Shown piece by piece: positions 31,056-39,556 of a stretch of 64,000 nucleotides of DNA. A program made the translations under genes and the position numbers. The stretch's first letter is position 1. Every line of letters begins with the position of its first letter. The stretch lies in assembly GCF_042675705.1 (NCBI RefSeq), contig NZ_JBHTJJ010000001.1; one strand, written 5' to 3'. Source of the stretch: Ruegeria arenilitoris. GTDB lineage: Bacteria > Pseudomonadota > Alphaproteobacteria > Rhodobacterales > Rhodobacteraceae. Under the pieces are notes generated by a model, which saw nothing but the letters and a program-made list of their open reading frames with translations, was not told the origin of the DNA and searched no databases.

Positions 31056-33014
31056 ATGGCCTTGGATTCAAAATCCGTCTCTCTTACCTTCCCCGATGGC
31101 AATTCCCGATCCTACGCAGCAGGCGTTACGCCGGCCGAGGTCGCTGCCGACATCTCCACCTCGCTGGCGAAAAAGGCCATCTCGGCCACCGTCAACGGCC
31201 AGCACTGGGACCTGCAGTGGCCCATCGAACAGGATGCCGAAATCGCTCTCCATACGATGAAGGACGAGGCCCAGGCCAACGAACTGATCCGCCACGACTT
31301 TGCCCACGTGATGGCCCGCGCGGTGCAGGAAATCTGGCCCGACACCAAGGTCACCATCGGCCCGGTCATCGAAAACGGCTGGTATTACGACTTTGACCGC
31401 GCAGAGCCGTTCACGCCCGAAGATCTCGGCCTCATCGAAAAAAAGATGAAAGAGATCATCAACAAGCGCGATCCCGTTACCACCGAGATCTGGGACCGCG
31501 AGCGTGCCATCGCGTTCTACAAGGCCAACAACGAGCCCTACAAGGTCGAGCTGATCGAGGCGATCCCGGGTGACGAGCCGGTGCGCATGTATTGGCACGG
31601 CCACTGGCAGGACCTGTGCCGCGGTCCGCACCTGCAGCATACCGGCCAACTGCCCGGTGACGCCTTCAAGCTGATGTCGATCGCCGGCGCCTACTGGCGC
31701 GGCGACAGCAACCGCCCGATGCTGCAACGCATCTACGGCGTGGCCTTCACCGGCAAGGAAAAGCTGAAGGCGCACCTGCACATGCTGGAAGAGGCCGCCA
31801 AGCGCGACCACCGCAAGCTGGGCCGCGAAATGGACCTGTTCCACATGCAGGAAGAGGCCCCGGGCCAGATCTTCTGGCACCCCAACGGCTGGACCATTTA
31901 CACCCAGCTTCAAGACTATATGCGGCGTGCCCAGCACCGCGGCGGCTATGTTGAGGTCAACACCCCGCAGGTGGTCGACCGCAAGCTGTGGGAACGTTCG
32001 GGCCACTGGGACAAGTACCAGGAAAACATGTTCATCGTCGAAGTTGACGAGGAACACGCCCGCGAAAAGGCCGTGAACGCGCTCAAGCCGATGAACTGTC
32101 CCTGCCACGTGGAAATCTTCAAGCAGGGCCTGAAATCCTATCGCGACCTGCCGCTGCGCATGGCCGAGTTCGGATCCTGCGCGCGCTACGAACCCTCGGG
32201 CGCGCTGCATGGCATCATGCGGGTCCGCGGTTTTGCCCAGGACGACGCGCACATCTTCTCGACCGAGGACCAGATCGGCGACGAATGCGCCCGTTTCATC
32301 GGGTTTCTGACTGATGTCTACAAAGATCTGGGTTTTGACAGTTTCAAGGTCAAATTCTCGGACCGCCCCGAACAGCGCGCCGGCTCGGACGAGGTTTGGG
32401 ACAAGGCCGAAGAGGCCCTGCTGACCGCCACCCGCGCAGCTGGGGTCGAGCCGGAACTGAACCCCGGTGAAGGCGCCTTCTATGGGCCGAAACTGGAATT
32501 TGTGCTGACCGACGCGATCGGGCGTGACTGGCAATGCGGCACCTTCCAGGTGGATTTCGTCCTGCCCGAACGGCTGGACGCCACCTATATCGGCGCCGAT
32601 GGGGCCAAACACCGTCCGGTGATGCTGCACCGCGCCTGCCTGGGATCGTTCGAACGGTTCATCGGCATCCTGATCGAAGAACACGCCGGCAAGCTGCCCT
32701 TCTGGCTGGCGCCGCGCCAGGTCGTCGTGGCCTCGATCACCTCCGAGGCCGATGACTATGTTCTGGAAGTGGTCGAGACGCTCAAGGCCGCCGGTGTCCG
32801 GGCCGAGGCTGACATCCGCAACGAGAAGATCAACTACAAGGTCCGCGAACATTCGGTCGGCAAGGTGCCAGTGATCCTGGCGGTGGGCCACCGCGAGGTC
32901 GAAGAGCGCACAGTCAGCGTCCGCCGCCTGGGCGAGAAGCAGACCCAGGTCCAGCCGCTCGACGCTGTAACAAAAGAGCTGGCGCACGCGGCTACGCCCC
33001 CCGATCTTCTGTAA
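31056..33014 (+). CDS. thrS: threonyl-tRNA synthetase
   Basis: This cytosolic enzyme charges tRNA-Thr. The 652 residues contain an N-terminal TGS domain (to about 70), the editing domain with HDFAH and CRGPH (His/Cys metal-site motifs), the class II catalytic core (motif 2 around SCARYEPSGALHG, Zn ligands in MNCPCH with downstream His), and the anticodon-binding C-terminal domain (FWLAPRQVVVASI). It looks intact. The 219 bases upstream show no leader I recognise. An 11-base-pair hairpin follows the stop. Confidence 0.98.
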   Translation: MALDSKSVSLTFPDGNSRSYAAGVTPAEVAADISTSLAKKAISATVNGQHWDLQWPIEQDAEIALHTMKDEAQANELIRHDFAHVMARAVQEIWPDTKVTIGPVIENGWYYDFDRAEPFTPEDLGLIEKKMKEIINKRDPVTTEIWDRERAIAFYKANNEPYKVELIEAIPGDEPVRMYWHGHWQDLCRGPHLQHTGQLPGDAFKLMSIAGAYWRGDSNRPMLQRIYGVAFTGKEKLKAHLHMLEEAAKRDHRKLGREMDLFHMQEEAPGQIFWHPNGWTIYTQLQDYMRRAQHRGGYVEVNTPQVVDRKLWERSGHWDKYQENMFIVEVDEEHAREKAVNALKPMNCPCHVEIFKQGLKSYRDLPLRMAEFGSCARYEPSGALHGIMRVRGFAQDDAHIFSTEDQIGDECARFIGFLTDVYKDLGFDSFKVKFSDRPEQRAGSDEVWDKAEEALLTATRAAGVEPELNPGEGAFYGPKLEFVLTDAIGRDWQCGTFQVDFVLPERLDATYIGADGAKHRPVMLHRACLGSFERFIGILIEEHAGKLPFWLAPRQVVVASITSEADDYVLEVVETLKAAGVRAEADIRNEKINYKVREHSVGKVPVILAVGHREVEERTVSVRRLGEKQTQVQPLDAVTKELAHAATPPDLL

Positions 33015-33036
33015 CAATCGGCACAGTCTTGCCGCC

Positions 33037-33064
33037 AATCCGGCCCCCAGCACGGGGCCGGATT
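33037..33064 (+). terminator. hairpin after thrS
   Basis: AATCCGGCCCC (33037-33047) pairs perfectly with GGGGCCGGATT (33054-33064) over a six-base loop. No T-run follows, so it may act with Rho or as an mRNA-end stabiliser rather than as a strong intrinsic terminator. Confidence 0.6.
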
Positions 33065-33236
33065 GAAACAATTCTGGATTTCCTAATTTATTACAGTGTG
33101 TTAACTTGCAAGGGGCGTTAACGCTCCCTGACACAGCCGTGAGACACGGGCTCGTGAATTCAACAGAGCAGTGTCAGCCGTTACCTTTGTCACTGTCACA
33201 AGCAGACATACGCAATCACGAAAAGGATTACCTGAG

Positions 33237-33539
33237 ATGTCGAACACCGCCAAAACCCTCGTAATCGCAAGCGCCGTTGCCGCAGCCGTTGCGGGCTCTG
33301 CAACCACCGCCGCCGCTCAGGCCAAAGAAAAATGCTATGGCGTATCGCTGGCAGGCCAGAACGACTGCGCCGCCGGACCGGGCACCACGTGTGCCGGCAC
33401 CTCGACCGTGGACTACCAAGGCAACGCCTGGACGTTGGTCGATGCGGGCACCTGCGCCGACATCGAGCTGCCCAAATCCGCGGACGGAACGCCCCGCAAA
33501 GGCTCGCTTGAGCCGCTGGAACGCGATCTGCCGGCATAA
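33237..33539 (+). CDS. bufA: bufferin precursor, BufA1-type (DUF2282)
   Basis: The 100-residue precursor has a Sec signal peptide (to about residue 28, TAAAQA) and a mature part with four cysteines: C33 (EKCYG), C44 (NDCAAG), C52 (TTCAG) and C73 (GTCAD). This spacing, plus KCYGV.LAGQNDC, defines the DUF2282 family recently described as bufferins: ribosomally made, copper-binding metallophores whose cysteines are converted by an MNIO enzyme to thiooxazoles. Copper binding here is predicted from family membership. The long signal sequence is also the enzyme-recognition region in such systems. GAAAAGGATT precedes the ATG. It heads a four-gene operon. Confidence 0.88.
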   Translation: MSNTAKTLVIASAVAAAVAGSATTAAAQAKEKCYGVSLAGQNDCAAGPGTTCAGTSTVDYQGNAWTLVDAGTCADIELPKSADGTPRKGSLEPLERDLPA

Positions 33540-33556
33540 GGCACGGGAAGGAATGT

Positions 33557-33594
33557 CAGGGGCGGGCTAAACCAGACAGCCCGCCCTGTTTCTT
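33557..33594 (+). terminator. terminator/attenuator between bufA and bufB
   Basis: CAGGGGCGGGCT (33557-33568) pairs with AGCCCGCCCTG (33578-33588) with one bulged G, and TTTCTT follows. Partial termination would make precursor mRNA more abundant than the enzyme mRNA. Confidence 0.75.
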
Positions 33595-33612
33595 GCTGAG
33601 AAGGATCACGCG

Positions 33613-34470
33613 ATGTTGGATGACGCCCGCAGAATGCAACGGCTGCCCGCCGCGCCCGGGGTCGGCTACAAGCCGCAGCACTATACCGAGATCCTTGACC
33701 AGCCCGGCCCGGTCGGCTGGCTGGAAATTCACGCCGAAAACTACATGGGCGACGGCGGTCGCCCCCTGGCGCAGCTGCGCCACCTGTCCGAACGGTTTCC
33801 CATTTCGGTGCACGGCGTGGGCCTGTCCATCGGTGGCGAAGGCCCGCTAGACGCCGAGCACCTAGCCCGCCTGAAGCATCTTGTGGGCTGGCTGAACCCG
33901 GCCAGCTTTTCGGAGCATCTGGCATGGTCCACCCATGACAGCCAGTTCCTGAACGATCTGCTGCCCCTGCCCTATACCGACGCCACACTGACCCGCATCT
34001 GCGATCATATCGATCAGGTACAGGAGACGGTGGGCCGGCAGATGCTGCTGGAAAACCCTTCCAGCTATCTCGCTTTTGCTGAAAGCACGTGGTCCGAACC
34101 CGACTTCTTGCGCGAGATCACGCGCCGGACTGGATGTGGCCTGCTGCTGGACGTCAACAACGTGTTCGTCTCGGCCACCAATCTGAACTACAGCCCGCAG
34201 GCCTATATCGACGCCTACCCTCTGGACCAGGTTGGTGAGATCCACCTTGGCGGCCATGACGAGGATCAGGACGATCACGGCCAACCCCTGCTCATCGACA
34301 GCCACGGCCGCGCCGTCGTCGATCCGGTCTGGGCGTTGCTGGATTATGTGCTCGACCAGTCAGGCCCCAAACCCGTGCTGATCGAATGGGACAATGACGT
34401 GCCCGACTGGCCCACCTTGCGCTCCGAGGCCGAACGCGCGCAATCCGCGCTGGACCGGATCCCGGCATGA
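33613..34470 (+). CDS. bufB: MNIO-family maturation enzyme (DUF692), BufB
   Basis: The 285-residue TIM-barrel enzyme belongs to the multinuclear non-heme iron oxidative enzymes. Likely metal ligands are spread along the barrel: EIHAENYM, SVHGVGLS, FSEHLAW, LLENPSSY, LLLDVNNVFVS, EIHLGGHDE and LIEWDNDVP. Family members oxidatively modify Cys residues in a partner peptide. Adjacent BufA is the obvious substrate. AAGGA precedes the ATG. Its stop overlaps the bufC start by four bases, so the enzyme and its partner are made together. Confidence 0.9.
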   Translation: MLDDARRMQRLPAAPGVGYKPQHYTEILDQPGPVGWLEIHAENYMGDGGRPLAQLRHLSERFPISVHGVGLSIGGEGPLDAEHLARLKHLVGWLNPASFSEHLAWSTHDSQFLNDLLPLPYTDATLTRICDHIDQVQETVGRQMLLENPSSYLAFAESTWSEPDFLREITRRTGCGLLLDVNNVFVSATNLNYSPQAYIDAYPLDQVGEIHLGGHDEDQDDHGQPLLIDSHGRAVVDPVWALLDYVLDQSGPKPVLIEWDNDVPDWPTLRSEAERAQSALDRIPA

Positions 34471-35231
34471 GCGTTTCGCAATCAGAGTTCCGGGCGGCCG
34501 TGCTGGACCCGGCGGCGCCTGTGCCCGAGGGGTTGCTGGACGATCAGGCCCGCCCCGCCGGACGCCGCTTCAGCGTCTATCGCAACAACGTGGCCGTGTC
34601 GCTGACCGAAGCCATGCACCAGGCATTTCCGGTCATCACCAAGCTGCTGGGTTCGCAGAACATGGACGGTCTGGCCGGAATCTATCTGCGTCAGCACCCG
34701 CCTAGCTCTCCGCTGATGATGTTCTATGGCGAGAGCTTCCCCGAATTCCTCGCCGACACCGAGCAACTGGCGCATCTTGGCTATCTGCCCGACGTGGCGC
34801 GGCTGGAACTGGCCTTGCGCCGGTCCTACCACGCCGCCGACAGCCAACCGATCACGCCCGACGCGCTGGCCGCCCTGCCGCCCGAAGACCTGATGCAGGC
34901 GCGGCTGGGCTTTGCCCCAACCATGCAGCTGATCCGGTCCGACTGGCCCATCCACGCCATCTGGCGGTTCAACACCGAAGACGGCGCGCCAAAGCCCCAG
35001 CCCGGCGCGCAGGACGTGCTGATCACGCGCCCCGAATTTGACCCGTCGCCACACCTGCTGCCGCCCGGCGGGTTCGACTGGATCACCGCCATGCAGGCCG
35101 GCCAGACCATTGGTCAGGCCTTCGAGGCAACCACCACCCGGACGCCCGAGTTCGACCTGGGCGCCACCCTGGCACTGCTGCTGCAGGGCAGTGCAATTAC
35201 TTCAGTGACTATCGAAAGGCCGGAAACATGA
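34467..35231 (+). CDS. bufC: DUF2063 partner protein, BufC
   Basis: The 254-residue protein shows the DUF2063 N-terminal helical domain (RFSVYRNNVAVSLTEAMHQAFPV, residues 32-54), often labelled a putative DNA-binding domain. In MNIO pathways it instead acts as the partner that binds precursor and enzyme. The C-terminal half (ARLELALRRSYHAADS onward) is a mixed alpha/beta domain. The gene overlaps bufB by four bases and doxX by four bases. The lack of a helix-turn-helix pattern supports the maturation role. Confidence 0.88.
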   Translation: MSVSQSEFRAAVLDPAAPVPEGLLDDQARPAGRRFSVYRNNVAVSLTEAMHQAFPVITKLLGSQNMDGLAGIYLRQHPPSSPLMMFYGESFPEFLADTEQLAHLGYLPDVARLELALRRSYHAADSQPITPDALAALPPEDLMQARLGFAPTMQLIRSDWPIHAIWRFNTEDGAPKPQPGAQDVLITRPEFDPSPHLLPPGGFDWITAMQAGQTIGQAFEATTTRTPEFDLGATLALLLQGSAITSVTIERPET

Positions 35232-35755
35232 CTGCCCTGATCTCTATGCACAATTCCGTTCTCGGAAAGCTGGACCACGCCTCGAACTGGCTGACACCGA
35301 CCGTGGCGCGGCTGACTTTCATAGCGGTTCTTCTGGTCTATTACTGGAACTCTGCCATGACCAAGCTGGGCAGCGGGTTTTTCGGGTTCCTGTTCCCCTC
35401 AGACGGGGCCTATGTGCAGATCTTCCCCAAGGCGATGGAGGCCGTCGGCTACGACAGCTCGCAGCTAGGGTTCTTTACCTGGCCCGTTGCCGTTGCCGGA
35501 ACTTGGGCCGAGTTCATCCTGCCTGCATTGCTTCTGGTGGGGCTGCTGACCCGACTTGCCGCCCTGGGCATGATCGGGTTCGTCTGGGTCCAGACCTTCA
35601 CCGATGTCACCGGGCACGGGGTCAAACTGGGTGGTCTGTTCGACAACACCATAACCCTGATGGATCAGCGGGTTATGTGGACCTTCCTGTTCGTGGTTAT
35701 CGTGATCAACGGCGCGGGCCCGCTCTCGCTCGACCGGGTTCTGCGCCTGAAATGA
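35228..35755 (+). CDS. DoxX-family membrane protein of the bufferin operon
   Basis: The 175-residue protein has four predicted membrane helices (about 28-44, 82-105, 110-130, 145-165). The motif YYWNSAMTKLGSGFFGFLFP resembles the DoxX start. DoxX proteins commonly close bufferin operons; a role in copper-stress redox chemistry or transfer at the inner membrane is suggested but unproved. It is coupled to bufC by an ATGA overlap. The gene ends two bases before a converging membrane-protein gene. Confidence 0.85.
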   Translation: MTALISMHNSVLGKLDHASNWLTPTVARLTFIAVLLVYYWNSAMTKLGSGFFGFLFPSDGAYVQIFPKAMEAVGYDSSQLGFFTWPVAVAGTWAEFILPALLLVGLLTRLAALGMIGFVWVQTFTDVTGHGVKLGGLFDNTITLMDQRVMWTFLFVVIVINGAGPLSLDRVLRLK

Positions 35756-35756
35756 C

Positions 35757-36125
35757 TTAGAAATGCGCTTTGGGTTCGTCCGGCTTGCCCGCGGCGATCC
35801 CAAGCAGCCCCGCAACGCCGGCGAAGGCAATCGGGAACATGGTGAACACGCCGAAGCCAAAGGCATAGTACATCCCCGCCGCGGAAATCAGCAACAGAAC
35901 ACCGGCCAGCAGCGCACGCGCATGCGCCATGGCCCCCCCGGCAATCGCCAGCAACGGCGCCAAAAGCGATGCTGTCTTGATAAGCTGGGGGTTGTCCACC
36001 TGTTCTGCGAGCCCCTCGATCTCGCCGTAACGATCCACAAGCTCGACAAACCCGTACCCCAAAAAACCGACGATCATTCCGACCAGACCGGCAATGACAC
36101 CCAATATCATCGCTGCGTTTCGCAT
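35757..36125 (-). CDS. small four-helix membrane protein, unknown
   Basis: This 122-residue hydrophobic protein has three or four membrane helices (residues 4-26, 50-66, 70-86, 92-112) with a polar loop (ELVDRYGEIEGLAEQ) between the first two. The family is not recognised with certainty. It converges tail-to-tail with the bufferin operon, two bases from its stop, but is on the opposite strand, so functional linkage is not implied. Confidence 0.65.
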   Translation of the reverse strand: MRNAAMILGVIAGLVGMIVGFLGYGFVELVDRYGEIEGLAEQVDNPQLIKTASLLAPLLAIAGGAMAHARALLAGVLLLISAAGMYYAFGFGVFTMFPIAFAGVAGLLGIAAGKPDEPKAHF

Positions 36126-36167
36126 GAAGTATTCCTGATTGTTGCGCCGGTTCAGATAGTCACCCGA

Positions 36168-36485
36168 TCAAGCAATGCCAAGGGCTGCGCGGGTTTGCGG
36201 GGTCCAGCCCAGGAACAAGTGCCCGTCACGTTCGATCAGCGGACGTTTCATCAGGGCAGGATGATCCGCCAGCAATTCCAGCGGTGGTCGCGAGCGTTGA
36301 TCGTCGTCTAATCCACGCCAGGTTGTCGAGCGGGTGTTGAGCAAGGCTTCGCCGAACTGGTCAAACGCTTTGGCCAACACCTCCGAAGGAACACCCGCGC
36401 CTCGGACATCGATGAATTCGGCATCAGGAAGTGATTTCAGTGCCTTACGGCAGGTATCGCAGGTCTTCAGGCCAAAAAGGCGCAT
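36168..36485 (-). CDS. ArsC/Spx-family thioredoxin-fold protein
   Basis: The 105-residue protein begins MRLFGLKTCDTCRKALKSL: the CxxC variant CDTC in a thioredoxin-like fold, as in ArsC and Spx/YffB. Family features NTRSTTWRGLDDD, HPALMKRPLIE and LGWTP follow. The absence of ars genes and the CxxC motif instead of arsenate-reductase CxxxxxR argue for the YffB/Spx-like branch with a redox or regulatory role. The protein is cytosolic. Confidence 0.8.
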   Translation of the reverse strand: MRLFGLKTCDTCRKALKSLPDAEFIDVRGAGVPSEVLAKAFDQFGEALLNTRSTTWRGLDDDQRSRPPLELLADHPALMKRPLIERDGHLFLGWTPQTRAALGIA

Positions 36486-36698
36486 AGTGTATCTACTCCG
36501 GTCGTTGCAGCAATTTCGGGCAAAACGAATAGGTTAACCCAGTATTCCTTGATTTTTTACTTCACCGTGCAATGTTGAAAAAGGCGAAACACACAATTTA
36601 CGCCGTCTCGTTCGTTCGGAACTGCGTGGGTTTGTGGTCGCTTTGACTATGCCCTGCCGATTTGCTGGGTGACGCGCAAGGAGAAGGAGACACGGGAA

Positions 36699-36905
36699 AT
36701 GCCAACCGGCACCGTGAAGTGGTTCAATACGACCAAAGGCTATGGTTTTATTGCCCCCGATGAAGGGGGTAAGGATGTGTTTGTGCATATCTCGGCCGTA
36801 GAACGATCCGGCCTGACCGGACTCGCCGACAATCAGAAAGTCTCGTACGAGTTGCAGGACGGACGTGACGGCCGCCAAATGGCGGCTGATTTGAAGCCAT
36901 TGTAA
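36699..36905 (+). CDS. cspA: cold-shock protein
   Basis: The 68-residue protein is a single cold-shock domain: GTVKWFNTTKGYGFIAPDEGG with RNP1 (KGYGFI) and RNP2 (VFVHI) motifs. It binds single-stranded RNA/DNA. The ATG at 36699 gives the standard MPTGTVKWF start; GGAGAAGGAGA lies 13-23 bases upstream. The preceding 213 bases have no gene and probably form the long 5' leader common in csp mRNAs. Two hairpins follow the gene. Confidence 0.96.
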   Translation: MPTGTVKWFNTTKGYGFIAPDEGGKDVFVHISAVERSGLTGLADNQKVSYELQDGRDGRQMAADLKPL

Positions 36906-36910
36906 AAGGG

Positions 36911-36966
36911 CCCGCCAACTGGCGGGTGCGACGAAACAAGGTCAACGGCCAATTGACAGGCCGTTG
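36911..36966 (+). terminator. two hairpins after the cold-shock gene
   Basis: CCCGCC/GGCGGG (36911-36926) and CAACGGCC/GGCCGTTG (36943-36966) are perfect inverted repeats. Neither has a T-run, so intrinsic termination is uncertain. They could end the csp transcript or the converging minus-strand gene. Confidence 0.45.
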
Positions 36967-36987
36967 TCCACCCTCTTCCCGGATAGT

Positions 36988-37296
36988 CTAGCCTCGCGTC
37001 GGGTCGGCCTCGATGCGGTTTATCCAGTTGTCGCCCATGGCCACAATGCAGGACGTCCCGGTCGCATAGGTTACGACAAGGGTCCAGTCACCGCGACGGC
37101 TGGTCCACACCTCCATGATCTGCTCGGGTCCGCGAACACCAGAGGCGGTCTGCTGCGCCCCAAATTGGTGGCGCAGTTTGTCATGCATCCGCGCCGTGGG
37201 CTCGCAGATCACCTCAGCGATTGGCGACTTTGCATACGCTGGCTGGCCCAGCAACAAAGCGACCGCTGCAGTTCTAAACATCAAGCTGAACGTCAT
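36988..37296 (-). CDS. small secreted protein, unknown
   Basis: The 102-residue product has a signal peptide (MFRTAAVALLLGQPAYA, cleavage near residue 22) and a mature part with two cysteines (EVICEPTA and TSCIVAM) that could form a disulfide in the periplasm. DKLRHQFGAQQTASGVRGPEQIMEVW is probably helical. No family is recognised, though similar short proteins occur in roseobacters. It lies 38 bases upstream of the minus-strand thyX stop and may have its own promoter. Confidence 0.6.
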   Translation of the reverse strand: MTFSLMFRTAAVALLLGQPAYAKSPIAEVICEPTARMHDKLRHQFGAQQTASGVRGPEQIMEVWTSRRGDWTLVVTYATGTSCIVAMGDNWINRIEADPTRG

Positions 37297-37339
37297 GCCC
37301 AAAGTGTAACAGGATCATGACAATCCGAACAGGTGGCGA

Positions 37340-38251
37340 TCAGCCTTCGCGGATCACCGCTTCGAACTCACGCCATTCGCGCGCAGTCATGCCCGAGTTT
37401 TCCTGCGTCACCTGCTCGCCCTTCAGCATACGACGCAGCGCTTCGACCATCTGCGCCGACAGGTTGACCGCACCCAGGCGATAGTCTTCGAACGCCTTGT
37501 ACGCGAACGGTACCCAGTCGGCCACGATCTTGCACATGGTTTCGGCATAGACGCGGATCTCGTATTGCGCATGCGGATCGGCCCGCAGGCGCAGGAAGTG
37601 GAACAGATTGTGCAGGTCCACCTTCCAATACCACTGCGTGTAGATGTTTGCCGGCAGGTTCATCCGCGCCAGTTCGCGCGCCAGACCCTGCTGGCCATCC
37701 TGGCCGATCATCGCTTCGTAATTGTCATAGCAGCGGGCGCTGTCGGCCTTGAGAATGTCCAGCACGCGCGCAGCCTCTTCGCCCTGCAGCGCCTCGCCCC
37801 GCCCCTGATTGTTGATCGCTGATTGCGCCGCCAGCTGATCCGGCGCGGGAATGTAGAATTCCCGATCAAGGATCGAATAGCGGGCAGAGTATTCGTTCAC
37901 GTTCGCCGTGCGGTGGCGGATCCACTGACGGGCGACGAAGACCGGCAGTTTCACGTGCAGTTTCACTTCGCACATCTCGAACGGGGTCGAATGCCAGTGG
38001 CGCATCAGATAGCGGATCAACCCCTCGTCATTCTGTACGGACTTCGTACCTTTGCCGTAGGACACGCGGGCCGCCTGGCAGATCGCAGCATCATCGCCCA
38101 TATAGTCGATGACCCGCACGAAACCATGGTCCAGAACAGGATGCGCAGTGTAAAGGTGTTGTTCCATCCCCGGAGCCACAACACGGCGGGTCGACTGCGT
38201 TTGTGCGCGTTGCTCTTCGATCTCGGCCAGTTGTTCGGCGGACAGCGGCAT
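37340..38251 (-). CDS. thyX: FAD-dependent thymidylate synthase
   Basis: ThyX makes dTMP from dUMP using FAD and folate, independent of ThyA. The signature RHRTANVNEYSARYS matches RHRxxxxNExSxRYS exactly. WYWKVDLHNLFHFLRLR with DPHAQYEIR near the C-terminus is the usual substrate region. At 303 residues the protein is slightly long for the family but typical of alphaproteobacteria. I chose the ATG at 38251 because GAGG is seven bases upstream; another ATG two codons earlier is possible. Confidence 0.96.
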   Translation of the reverse strand: MPLSAEQLAEIEEQRAQTQSTRRVVAPGMEQHLYTAHPVLDHGFVRVIDYMGDDAAICQAARVSYGKGTKSVQNDEGLIRYLMRHWHSTPFEMCEVKLHVKLPVFVARQWIRHRTANVNEYSARYSILDREFYIPAPDQLAAQSAINNQGRGEALQGEEAARVLDILKADSARCYDNYEAMIGQDGQQGLARELARMNLPANIYTQWYWKVDLHNLFHFLRLRADPHAQYEIRVYAETMCKIVADWVPFAYKAFEDYRLGAVNLSAQMVEALRRMLKGEQVTQENSGMTAREWREFEAVIREG

Positions 38252-38429
38252 GGACATACCTCGTTTTTGAAATGAGTCGCCGACCACTATATATCGGCAA
38301 GATCAGCACTGAAACCGCCATATGTGTGCTGCGTCGCGCATTTTTCGGTTTCTCTGCGACCGCCCCCTCGACACGCCCCTGCAGCGCGCTAAGCTGCACA
38401 CAATAATCAACACCGAAAGGATCGCCGAG

Positions 38430-38858
38430 ATGGGGCTGAGATACCTCCACACCATGGTGCGCGTGAAGGATTTGGAAAAATCCATGGCCTTCTACAAGCT
38501 GCTGGGACTCCAGGAAACCCGCCGCTACGACAGCGAGGAAGGGCGGTTTTCGCTGATCTTCATGGCCCCTCCGGGTCAGGAGGACAGGCCGATCGAGCTG
38601 ACATGGAACTGGGATGGCGATGAGGGTTTGCCAAGCGACAGCCGCCATTTCGGCCACCTGGCCTATGGGGTCGACAACATTTACGAGACCTGTCAGCACC
38701 TTGCCGACAATGGCGTCGTCATCAACCGCCCTCCGCGCGATGGGCGCATGGCGTTCGTGCGCTCGCCTGACAACATTTCGGTTGAACTGCTGCAGAATGG
38801 CGATGCCCTGCCCTCGGCCGAACCTTGGGCCAGCATGGAAAGCACCGGCCACTGGTGA
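38430..38858 (+). CDS. glyoxalase I-like VOC metalloenzyme
   Basis: The 142-residue protein has all four glyoxalase I metal ligands: His in LRYLHTMVRV (residue 7), Glu in PIELTWNW, His in HFGHLAYGV and Glu in ISVELLQNG. This matches lactoylglutathione lyase (gloA), which detoxifies methylglyoxal with glutathione. A frame extends upstream but the ATG at 38430 gives the family start. Its stop overlaps the GTG of the next gene (GTGA). Confidence 0.85.
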   Translation: MGLRYLHTMVRVKDLEKSMAFYKLLGLQETRRYDSEEGRFSLIFMAPPGQEDRPIELTWNWDGDEGLPSDSRHFGHLAYGVDNIYETCQHLADNGVVINRPPRDGRMAFVRSPDNISVELLQNGDALPSAEPWASMESTGHW

Positions 38859-39556
38859 TCCGCTGGTTGACAGGATTGGGGCTGGCCGTTCTGGCCAGCT
38901 CCGCTGAGGCCCAAAACTGCCGGCTGGCCTTGGCGCTTGCCTTGGATATCTCCGTTTCGGTTGACGCCAAAGAAGACGCCCTGCAGCGGCAGGGCCTGGC
39001 TTCAGCCTTGATCGCTCCGGAAGTCCGGAAGGCGTTCTTTTCCTCGCCGCTGCCCGTGGCCCTGACGGTTTATGAGTGGAGCGGTCGCGACGCCCAGTAC
39101 ATCGTCCTTCCCTGGCGCCTGATCGAAACCGAGGCTGATCTGCTTGTTGCAGCGACACAAGTGAGCGAGTCCCAAAGATCTGACAGAGGCTCGGCCACCG
39201 CCATGGGATATGCTCTGGCTTTCGGGGCCTCGCTGATGGAGCAGGCTCCGCAATGCCTGTTTCAAACGATTGACCTGTCAGGTGACGGCTCGAACAATGA
39301 CGGCTACGGTCCGCAGATCGCCTATCGCCACTTTCCCTTCGACCGCATAACCGTGAATGGGTTGGTCATAAATGCGGCGGATTTCGAAGGGGAGCTGTTC
39401 CTCATCCCGTTTTTTGAGAACAACGTCTTGCATGGGCCAAACGCCTTTCTGGAAATCGCTCAAGGGTTCGAAGATTTTGAACGCGCCATGCGACGCAAGC
39501 TGGAACGGGAATTGACCAGCCTTCAGGTTGGCGCTTTGGGGCGCAAGGCAGAATGA
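38855..39556 (+). CDS. DUF1194 (VWA-like) secreted protein, copy 1
   Basis: The 233-residue product has a signal peptide (WLTGLGLAVLASSAEAQ) and a von Willebrand A-like fold: LALALDISVSVD holds a DxSxS MIDAS start, IDLSGDGSNN a second Asp-rich loop, and ITVNGLVIN a core strand. DUF1194 proteins are periplasmic or exported with unknown roles; MIDAS residues imply Mg/Mn-dependent protein binding. It starts at GTG, coupled to the glyoxalase stop, and overlaps its paralogue downstream. Confidence 0.85.
   Translation: MIRWLTGLGLAVLASSAEAQNCRLALALALDISVSVDAKEDALQRQGLASALIAPEVRKAFFSSPLPVALTVYEWSGRDAQYIVLPWRLIETEADLLVAATQVSESQRSDRGSATAMGYALAFGASLMEQAPQCLFQTIDLSGDGSNNDGYGPQIAYRHFPFDRITVNGLVINAADFEGELFLIPFFENNVLHGPNAFLEIAQGFEDFERAMRRKLERELTSLQVGALGRKAE

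Noticed and set aside
31068..33134. 688-codon open frame antisense to thrS
   Set aside because: It mirrors the codon pattern of thrS, has no family similarity and no ribosome-binding site; thrS motifs are intact on the plus strand.
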